Part shown: positions 1 through 5,820 of the stretch, piece by piece
How the letters are laid out: each line of letters begins with the position of its first letter
Position numbering within the stretch: the stretch's first letter is position 1
Origin: Fusobacteriota bacterium
GTDB taxonomy: Bacteria; Fusobacteriota; Fusobacteriia; Fusobacteriales; Fusobacteriaceae
Direction of reading: 5' to 3'
Assembly: GCA_003973585.1 (NCBI GenBank)
Contig: QNYN01000097.1
Coordinates: 1 to 5,820 of the forward strand
Length of the DNA stretch: 5,820 bases
Translations under genes and position numbers: made by a program
The notes under the pieces: model-generated
Told to the model about the DNA's origin: nothing
Database searches by the model: none
What the model saw: only the letters and a program-made list of their open reading frames with translations

Positions 1-847
1 TGCTTCTTTATCATTTGATATTATCATTCCACCTTCCGATAAATCTGACACCTACAACGATTGTATCATAAAAGGAGATAATAATACTCTAGAAATAGCA
101 ACTTGGAATATTGAACATTTCCCTAAATCGGATATTACTCCAACAGAAGTTCAAAGTATTATCTCATACAGCGAATACGATGTTTGGGGTGTACAAGAAA
201 TTGAGGGGATGGGCGATTTAAAAGCTATTACTAACCTTGACAGCAAATATAGTGTAGTATTAGACAACGATATAATTTCTGGAATAAACAGAAACTACCA
301 CCTTGCATTTGTTTACAGAAACGATCAATTAGAATTACTTGAGAAAGAAATACTTCCTTTTAGTTCTTCTCCTTTTCCTCGACGACCTCTAATGTGTAAA
401 TTCAAAAGAAAAAAAGACAATTCTACTTTTTACATCATAAATATGCATCTAAAGGCTTTTGGAGACGAAGAAAGTGAAGATCGTAGAAGAGAAGCTGCAA
501 GAGTATTGAAAGAATTTATAGATAATAAACATGACAACGACAAAGTATTTGTTGTTGGCGATTACAACGATGTTATACATCCTTTCAAAGAATCAGAATT
601 TCAAATTATCTTAAACGATACTCTGAACTACAAATTTTCGGATATGCAACTTGCAACGAGTGATAATCCGAGAGAAGATTTTTCATATCCTGGAAGGCGA
701 TGGCTAAGTCATATAGACCATATACTTATAACTAATGAAATTTTTAGTAGCTTTATAGTCGCAAAAACCTTAACCTTAGATAGTTGTTCCAACAGTTATG
801 ATAACGACGTAAGTGATCACAGACCTGTTGTTGCAATTTTTAATTAG
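1..847 (+). CDS. Endonuclease/exonuclease/phosphatase (EEP) family hydrolase, 5'-truncated by the window edge
   Basis: The frame is open from base 2 to the TAG at 845-847, giving 281 visible residues. The ATG at 209 is not the start, because two conserved EEP motifs lie upstream of it in frame. Numbering from base 2, the family's metal-binding and catalytic set looks complete: TWNIEHF (N36), VQEIEG (E66), NMHLKAF (H149), VVGDYND (D187, N189), HIDHILIT (D239) and SDHRPV (D272, H273). This fold cleaves phosphodiester or phosphomonoester bonds with a divalent metal; members include DNase I-like nucleases, exonuclease III and sphingomyelinases. The substrate cannot be read from sequence. About 30 polar, low-complexity residues precede the fold and look like a linker after an export signal or another domain outside the window. 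The next gene, also an EEP protein, starts 14 bases downstream, so the two are probably co-transcribed. Family is confident; nuclease activity is an inference. Confidence 0.9.
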   Translation, partial: ASLSFDIIIPPSDKSDTYNDCIIKGDNNTLEIATWNIEHFPKSDITPTEVQSIISYSEYDVWGVQEIEGMGDLKAITNLDSKYSVVLDNDIISGINRNYHLAFVYRNDQLELLEKEILPFSSSPFPRRPLMCKFKRKKDNSTFYIINMHLKAFGDEESEDRRREAARVLKEFIDNKHDNDKVFVVGDYNDVIHPFKESEFQIILNDTLNYKFSDMQLATSDNPREDFSYPGRRWLSHIDHILITNEIFSSFIVAKTLTLDSCSNSYDNDVSDHRPVVAIFN

Positions 848-861
848 AAATTAGATATCAT

Positions 862-1914
862 ATGAGCAAGATTAAGAATTTACTTTTGATAGTAATAACA
901 CTAGTACTTTTCCAAACTAGTGGATCGTCTCAAACAAAAAAAGCCCAATACAATGTATATTCTGTGGCTTTTTACAATATGGAAAATTTGTTTGATACAA
1001 TAAATGATCCAATTAAAAGAGATGATGATTTTCTTCCACAAGGCTCTTACAAATGGACATCAAAAAGATACAATGCGAAACTAAAACGCATGGCTCATAT
1101 AATTTCTAAACTTGGAACAGAAACAACAGGAGGAGTTCCTCCAACAGTTTTTGGTCTTTCAGAAATTGAAACAAGAGGAGTTGTAGAAGATTTAATATCG
1201 CAAAGTCCGCTAAATAAATATCCATATAAAATTGCTCATATTCCATCTCCCGACCATCGTGGTGTTGATGTTGCACTAGTTTACAGAAGCGATATTTTCA
1301 AAATGGACAAATACTACGCAAAAGAATTATGGGTAAAGAATGCATATAAAAACTTTGCTACAAGAAATCAACTTGTTGTTGAAGGAACTTTAGCTGACGA
1401 AAGAATAGCTTTCTTAGTGAACCACTGGCCATCTAGAGCAGCAGGAAGTAGATATCGCGAAGCTGCTGGAGCATTAAATAGAAGTATTATTGACTCTTTA
1501 CGTAAAGTTTATAATAATAACATTCACTGTATAACAATGGGAGACCTTAATGACGACCCAGTAAGCAAAAGTTTAACTAAAGGATTACGTGCAGTTGGAG
1601 ATAAAGACAAACTTTCTGAAAAAAATATTCTTTACAACCCTATGTACAAAATGTACAAACGCGGTTTAGGGACATTAGCATATAGAGATAGTTGGAATCT
1701 TTTCGATCAGATTATTCTTACTAAAGAACTAGTAGAAAAGAAAGACAAGTCGAAACTAATGTACTACAAAACTGAGATATGTAACTACGACGAACTGAAA
1801 AACAAATCAGGTAGATACAAAGGATATCCTTTCAGAACATATGCAGGAGGAAACTATGCCGGAGGTTACTCAGACCACTTCCCTGTAATTGTATTTTTAG
1901 TAAAAAAGAAATAA
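862..1914 (+). CDS. Exported endonuclease/exonuclease/phosphatase family protein (second EEP enzyme)
   Basis: A complete 350-residue protein. Residues 1-24 form a signal peptide: Lys at 3 and 5, hydrophobic core at about 7-17, then a small polar stretch ending SGSSQ. There is no lipobox Cys, so the mature enzyme should be periplasmic or secreted. The EEP fold covers about 32-350. Its motifs are AFYNMENLFDT (N39, E41), GLSEIET (E101 or E103 as metal ligand), VDVALVYRSD, NHWPSR (H188), MGDLNDD (D228, N230), LFDQIILT (D282) and YSDHFPV (D338, H339). The N-terminal YNMENLFD motif is typical of a secreted Bacteroidota EEP group often annotated as endonuclease. The segment after the catalytic His (RYREAAGAL) matches the equivalent helix in the upstream enzyme (DRRREAARVL), which supports the shared fold, but overall similarity is low. 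The start is fixed by the signal peptide; the leader is A/T-rich with no Shine-Dalgarno. The receptor gene follows after 25 bases. Substrate is unknown; DNA, RNA or nucleotides are plausible. Confidence 0.92.
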   Translation: MSKIKNLLLIVITLVLFQTSGSSQTKKAQYNVYSVAFYNMENLFDTINDPIKRDDDFLPQGSYKWTSKRYNAKLKRMAHIISKLGTETTGGVPPTVFGLSEIETRGVVEDLISQSPLNKYPYKIAHIPSPDHRGVDVALVYRSDIFKMDKYYAKELWVKNAYKNFATRNQLVVEGTLADERIAFLVNHWPSRAAGSRYREAAGALNRSIIDSLRKVYNNNIHCITMGDLNDDPVSKSLTKGLRAVGDKDKLSEKNILYNPMYKMYKRGLGTLAYRDSWNLFDQIILTKELVEKKDKSKLMYYKTEICNYDELKNKSGRYKGYPFRTYAGGNYAGGYSDHFPVIVFLVKKK

Positions 1915-1939
1915 ATAAATTTCAGTAAAAACAATAAAT

Positions 1940-4696
1940 ATGAAAAGGTTTTACTTATTGGCAATTGTACTAATTTCTATTATCAATGTTGGTGTTTCTC
2001 AAAATATTGCAACTGAAATAACAGGAAAAGTATTGTCGCAACAAACTGAACTACCTCTAGAAGGAATTCAGGTTAACGTTGATGGAAAAATTTATTATAC
2101 CGATAAAGGAGGTATTTTCATCGTTAAAAAAGAAGCTACAAACGAAAATGCTTCAGTAATTATTAATGAAGCTAACTACCAAAGATACTCAGGCAAACTT
2201 GTCAATCACATGGTAATTAAGTTAAAAGCAAGTACTTCGTTAGCTGGTGAAATCGCTCTTTCTATGAACGATTTAGATTCTGACGCAGGAGAATCTATGT
2301 CAACACCGGGATTGCTTTTCTCATCAGGAGATGCTTATAGCTCAATGGCTAGTTATTCTTGGGGACCTTATTGGTTTCGTCAGAGAGGATATCAATCAAA
2401 CTACAATGAAATTTATTTCGACGGTGTAAAAATGGCAAACCCTGAAAAAGGTTACGCTTCATGGTCATTATGGGGAGGTCTTAACGACGTTACTAGAAAT
2501 AAAGAAGTTACATACAACATTGCCCCTGTTGATTTCTCATTTAGTTCTATCGGAGGTGCTACAAATATAATTTCAAAACCTTCGCAACAACGACCTGGTT
2601 TAAAAGGTAGTTATTCATATGGAAACTCGAGTTATCACAACCGTTTGATGCTTACTTATTCTACGGGATTAATGGATAACGGCTGGGCTATTTCAGCTTC
2701 TATTTCTAGAAGATGGGCTCAAGAAGGCTTCATAGATGGAACTCACTACGATGCTTATGCTGCTTACCTTGGAATAGAGAAACAAATTTCATCTAAGCAC
2801 AGTTTACAATTTACAGCTTTTGTAGCTCCTTACAGTAGAGGTTACGGTTCTTCATCAGTAAAAGAAGTTTACGACCTTACAGGTAATCATTACTACAACT
2901 CATATTGGGGTTATCAGAATGGAGATAAAAGAAACAGCCGTGTAAAAACTAGTATTTTACCACAATTCATTCTTCACGACGAATACAAGTTTAACGACAA
3001 TATGACATTAAAGACTTCTTTAGGTTATAGTTTCGGAAAAGAAGCAAGAACTGCTCTTAACTGGTTCGATGCCTCAGATCCTCGTCCTGATTATTATCGT
3101 TACTTACCTTCATATCAATACGCTAAAGGGAATACTGCTGCAGGAGATTTGATGACTGAAATGTGGAAAAGCGGAGAATACGGTCAACTTAGTTGGAATT
3201 ACTTCTATCAAGTAAACCAAAACAGTATGACTACCTTCCAAAATGTTAGATTTGATGAGAATTTAAACACTATCCCTACTTCATCTGTTACAGGTGACAG
3301 ATCGCACTACATTATTGAAAAACGTCAAACAGACATTCAAAACATAGATTTCAACCCAACTTTCATCTGGGATTTAACAGATACTTGGAATCTAACAACA
3401 GGATTACAATACGAATACTACAACGGAAATAGTTACAATACTGTTGACGATTTATTAGGAGGTGATTTTTATGTAGATATAGACAACTTTGCTGATAGAG
3501 ATTTCCCTAATGAGCCACATAAAGTTAGTAATGACCTTATGGACACAACACAAACAAAATATAAAGGAGACAGAATCGGACACGACTACGATGCTAACAT
3601 TAATAAGCTTGGATATTGGGCAAATATTTCAAAGTCATTTGAAAATGCTAAAACTTATTTAGGCGTTAACGTTTCAAACACATCTATGTACAGATTTGGT
3701 AATAGACAAAAAGGTTTGTTCCCATACAATTCTTATGGTAAATCAGATGTATTGAGCTTTACCGATTACGGTGTTAAATTAGGTGGAGAGTATTATATCA
3801 CAGGTAGAAATGTTTTAGCCTTAAACACATCATTCTATACACAAGCTCCTTATTTTCAAGATGCATTCGTTTCAGTAAGAACACGTAATGACGCTGTAAA
3901 AAATCTAGTTTCTTCAAAAGTACTATCGGCTGATTTGAATTACTACTACAGAGGTGAAAGATTCAAATTCCGTTCATCTGCATTCTATACTAGAATAACA
4001 GATTTAACAGATGTTATTAGTTACTACGACGATTCATACAACAACTTTGTGAACTACGTACTTACTGGTATCGGACAAGAATATACAGGAGTGGAAATTG
4101 GAGCTGAATACCAATTAAATGATGCCTTTAAAATTAAAGGAGCAGGTACAGTTGCTAGCTACACATACACTGACAATCCACTTGCAACAGTTACAGTTGA
4201 CAACAGTGCAGATGTGTTAAGAGAAAATGAAGTAGTTTACTATACAGGTAGAGACATTGGTGGATCACCTCAATTAGCGGGTGCTCTTTCATTGGAATAT
4301 TACAAACACTACTGGAGATTCTCTATCACAGGAAACTACCTAGGAAACAGATCGGTTACACTTAACCCTGCGAGATATACTCAAAGAGCTATTTATGTGA
4401 ATCCTGATGTTAGTAATCCAATATTACGAGACAATTACGAAGCAATTCTTCATCAGGAAAAATTAGCTGATGCATTTACTGTTGATATTTCAGCAGGAAA
4501 GAGCTGGAGAATAAAGGGTCACTACCTAAGCTTCAACCTAAATGTTAGTAACATCTTAAACAACGAAGACATTGTTACAACAGGGTACCAACAATACCGT
4601 TTCGACTTTAAAGATGGAAATCCAGAAAAATTTGCTAACAAATATTATTTTGCTCAAGGAGTAAGAGTATTTGCCAATTTAAGTTTCAGTTTATAA
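1940..4696 (+). CDS. TonB-dependent outer-membrane receptor with carboxypeptidase-regulatory-like N-terminal domain
   Basis: A complete 918-residue protein. Residues 1-21 are a signal peptide ending in GVSQ. A CarboxypepD_reg-like beta-sandwich follows at about 25-98 (EITGKVLSQQTELPLEGIQV, then YYTDKGGIFIV), a common N-terminal extension of Bacteroidota receptors. The linker around 103-115 (EIALSMNDLDSD) is the likely TonB-contact region, although no classical TonB box is obvious. The plug covers about 120-213, with FRQRGY (146-151), a Tyr-rich DGVKM turn, WSLWGGLNDVTR (175-186) and the plug-closing IGGATNIISK (204-213). The remaining 700 residues are alternating, aromatic-rich strands of a 22-strand barrel, with VSNILNNEDI near the end and the terminal strand FANLSFSL. 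The family imports ligands into the periplasm using TonB-ExbBD energy. It is not a clear SusC: no SusD gene follows, and a lipoprotein gene takes that place after 21 bases. Two EEP hydrolase genes upstream suggest a phosphodiester-derived ligand, which is inference. Confidence 0.95.
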   Translation: MKRFYLLAIVLISIINVGVSQNIATEITGKVLSQQTELPLEGIQVNVDGKIYYTDKGGIFIVKKEATNENASVIINEANYQRYSGKLVNHMVIKLKASTSLAGEIALSMNDLDSDAGESMSTPGLLFSSGDAYSSMASYSWGPYWFRQRGYQSNYNEIYFDGVKMANPEKGYASWSLWGGLNDVTRNKEVTYNIAPVDFSFSSIGGATNIISKPSQQRPGLKGSYSYGNSSYHNRLMLTYSTGLMDNGWAISASISRRWAQEGFIDGTHYDAYAAYLGIEKQISSKHSLQFTAFVAPYSRGYGSSSVKEVYDLTGNHYYNSYWGYQNGDKRNSRVKTSILPQFILHDEYKFNDNMTLKTSLGYSFGKEARTALNWFDASDPRPDYYRYLPSYQYAKGNTAAGDLMTEMWKSGEYGQLSWNYFYQVNQNSMTTFQNVRFDENLNTIPTSSVTGDRSHYIIEKRQTDIQNIDFNPTFIWDLTDTWNLTTGLQYEYYNGNSYNTVDDLLGGDFYVDIDNFADRDFPNEPHKVSNDLMDTTQTKYKGDRIGHDYDANINKLGYWANISKSFENAKTYLGVNVSNTSMYRFGNRQKGLFPYNSYGKSDVLSFTDYGVKLGGEYYITGRNVLALNTSFYTQAPYFQDAFVSVRTRNDAVKNLVSSKVLSADLNYYYRGERFKFRSSAFYTRITDLTDVISYYDDSYNNFVNYVLTGIGQEYTGVEIGAEYQLNDAFKIKGAGTVASYTYTDNPLATVTVDNSADVLRENEVVYYTGRDIGGSPQLAGALSLEYYKHYWRFSITGNYLGNRSVTLNPARYTQRAIYVNPDVSNPILRDNYEAILHQEKLADAFTVDISAGKSWRIKGHYLSFNLNVSNILNNEDIVTTGYQQYRFDFKDGNPEKFANKYYFAQGVRVFANLSFSL

Positions 4697-4717
4697 ATTA
4701 AAAACCAAATATAGATT

Positions 4718-5820
4718 ATGTTAAGAAAAATGCTTTCATTAAGTAAAACTATGTCGCTAGTTTTAATGCTAGGACTTACGGTCGCTTCTTGTGAAAAAGA
4801 AGAGACGCCAATTCAACCGCCAAGCCCGGACCCAATACCAACAGTAAAAAGTATTGATGAGTCTTTTGATGGAACAAAATACGATGCTATTGATATAGAA
4901 GGATGGAACAACATCGTAGTAGAAGGAGACCAAGCATTTATGTATAACGAATTTAGCGGTAACAGTTATGCTAATATGTCTGTTTATAAAGCAGAAGGTG
5001 CTCGTGAAGCTTGGTTAATCACACCAATGCTTGATGTAAAAGAGGCTACTCACAAATCTATCTCTTTCGATACAAGAGCAGATCACCTAGAAGGAGCTAC
5101 TTTAGAGGTTTTCTCATGTACAAATTATGATGGAGGAAGTGATTTATCTAAATACACATGGACAAAGTTGGATGTAAAGTTAAGTACAGCTCCTGCTGAT
5201 GGATATGGCAATTGGGTAAGTTCTGGAGACATTGACTTGAGTGAAACAGGAAATTGTGTTATTGCATTTAAATATGTTGGACATGCTGACACTAAAAAAG
5301 GAGGTTTCTCTATTGATAATTTCAAATTCAACCAAGAACCTGAAGTTCCTGAAGAAGGAAAAGGAACAGGTACTCTTGAAGATCCTTACGATATAATAAA
5401 TGCTAAGGCAAATCAAGGAGAGAAGGATAACAAAATAATGAAATGGACTAAGGGTTACATTGTAGGTTTCATTGAAACAAAAGATGGAGACCCTAATAAC
5501 GGTAAAGTTGTTTTCGGAACTTCTGATCATGTAAAAACAAATCTAGTTATTGCAAATTCTGCTGATGAAGCTGATGCATCAAAAACTATAGCTGTCCAAT
5601 TACCTGCAAATTTCGTAAGAGACGATCTAAATCTAGTTGACAACAAAGGCAAACTAAAGACTGAAGTTTGGTTGAATGGTTCATTAGAAGCATATTTTGG
5701 GAAACCTGGTATAAAGAGTGTAGATTCTTATTCTCTAGATGGAACTAATGTAGTAGAAGCTCCTGATACAGGTATAATTGGAGAAGGAACACCTATTAAT
5801 GGAGCTGATTTAACAGATAC
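4718..5820 (+). CDS. Surface-type lipoprotein with choice-of-anchor-J-like and DUF6359/OB-fold-like domains, 3'-truncated by the window edge
   Basis: The frame is open from ATG 4718 to the window end, giving 367 residues with no stop. Residues 1-24 are a lipoprotein signal (Arg3, Lys4, hydrophobic core at about 13-20) with lipobox VAS-C25. A Pro-rich linker at 30-42 follows. Residues 45-205 look like a choice-of-anchor-J beta-sandwich: SIDESFDG, an isolated Trp63, EAWLITPMLDV, ISFDTRA, VFSCTNYDGG, IDLSETG, IAFKYVG and a closing FSIDNFKF. It has two Cys, 134 and 180. Residues 216-342 resemble DUF6359-type domains: GTGTLEDPYDIINA, KWTKGYIVGFIE, NLVIANSADEAD, IAVQLP, LKTEVWLNGSLEAYFGKPG and SYSL; the strand pattern suggests an OB-like barrel. 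After about 365 the protein continues out of view, probably into another domain. It probably sits on the outer surface as ligand-binding partner of the receptor encoded 21 bases upstream. ATG 4718 is chosen because later Met codons would lose the basic N-terminus. Domain names rest on motif recall, not a search. Confidence 0.87.
   Translation, partial: MLRKMLSLSKTMSLVLMLGLTVASCEKEETPIQPPSPDPIPTVKSIDESFDGTKYDAIDIEGWNNIVVEGDQAFMYNEFSGNSYANMSVYKAEGAREAWLITPMLDVKEATHKSISFDTRADHLEGATLEVFSCTNYDGGSDLSKYTWTKLDVKLSTAPADGYGNWVSSGDIDLSETGNCVIAFKYVGHADTKKGGFSIDNFKFNQEPEVPEEGKGTGTLEDPYDIINAKANQGEKDNKIMKWTKGYIVGFIETKDGDPNNGKVVFGTSDHVKTNLVIANSADEADASKTIAVQLPANFVRDDLNLVDNKGKLKTEVWLNGSLEAYFGKPGIKSVDSYSLDGTNVVEAPDTGIIGEGTPINGADLTD
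4775..4804 (+). other. Lipobox and putative lipoprotein export signal (codes LTVASCEKEE)
   Basis: This segment codes residues 20-29 of the lipoprotein. Cys25 is preceded by V-A-S, a good signal peptidase II site, and followed at +1 to +4 by Glu-Lys-Glu-Glu. In Bacteroidota an acidic, Lys-containing run just after the lipid-bearing Cys is known to direct lipoproteins to the outer face of the outer membrane. The match is to the general character (charged, acidic) and not to an exact consensus, so surface exposure is likely but not certain. Confidence 0.65.

Noticed and set aside
209..847. ATG at 209 as the start of the first EEP gene
   Set aside because: Conserved catalytic motifs TWNIEHF and VQEIEG are coded upstream in the same open frame, so this Met is internal.
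1940..4696. Classification of the receptor as a SusC with a starch or glycan substrate
   Set aside because: No SusD-like partner and no glycosidase genes are in view, and the neighbours are phosphoesterase-fold enzymes. A generic TonB-dependent receptor is the safer call.
4697..4717. Promoter or terminator between the receptor and lipoprotein genes
   Set aside because: Only 21 A/T-rich bases, with no hairpin and no TAnnTTTG-type Bacteroidota -7 element. The two other gaps (848-861 and 1915-1939) are equally bare, so they are best read as operon-internal leaders.
5125..5331. 68-residue open frame on the minus strand
   Set aside because: It lies wholly inside the lipoprotein gene on the opposite strand, has no recognisable motif and overlaps another minus-strand frame. 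It is a shadow of the real gene.
5180..5530. 116-residue open frame on the minus strand, rich in Phe, Ile and Ser
   Set aside because: It is antisense to conserved parts of the lipoprotein's choice-of-anchor-J-like and DUF6359-like domains. The hydrophobic look is a by-product of reading AT-rich coding DNA backwards. No plausible protein or leader is seen.

Overview
The window reads as one stretch of a Bacteroidota genome. The evidence is AT-rich DNA, starts without Shine-Dalgarno sequences but with A/T-rich leaders, a TonB-dependent receptor with the N-terminal carboxypeptidase-regulatory-like extension typical of this phylum, and a lipoprotein whose lipobox Cys is followed by the acidic run that Bacteroidota use for surface export. 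The style of the proteins suggests Bacteroidales or Marinilabiliales, but this is only an impression. No RNA gene, mobile element, CRISPR array, repeat or terminator is visible.

Layout: four genes, all on the + strand, fill almost the whole window. (1) 1-847: the 3' part of a gene for an endonuclease/exonuclease/phosphatase (EEP) fold hydrolase; its start lies before the window. (2) 862-1914: a second, exported EEP hydrolase, only distantly similar to the first. (3) 1940-4696: a complete 918-residue TonB-dependent outer-membrane receptor. (4) 4718 to the window end: the 5' part of a lipoprotein gene, with a choice-of-anchor-J-like beta-sandwich followed by a DUF6359/OB-fold-like domain. The gaps are 14, 25 and 21 bases, with no recognisable promoter or terminator, so one transcript is likely.

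Working model (inference): this is a small nutrient-capture locus built on the same logic as a Sus-type system but without SusC/SusD. A surface lipoprotein would bind a polymer or ligand, the TonB-dependent receptor would import it, and two exported phosphodiesterase/nuclease-type enzymes would cut it. Two EEP enzymes beside a possible OB-fold lipoprotein point to extracellular nucleic acid or another phosphodiester as the substrate. Family membership of the genes is well supported. The substrate is not shown by the sequence.
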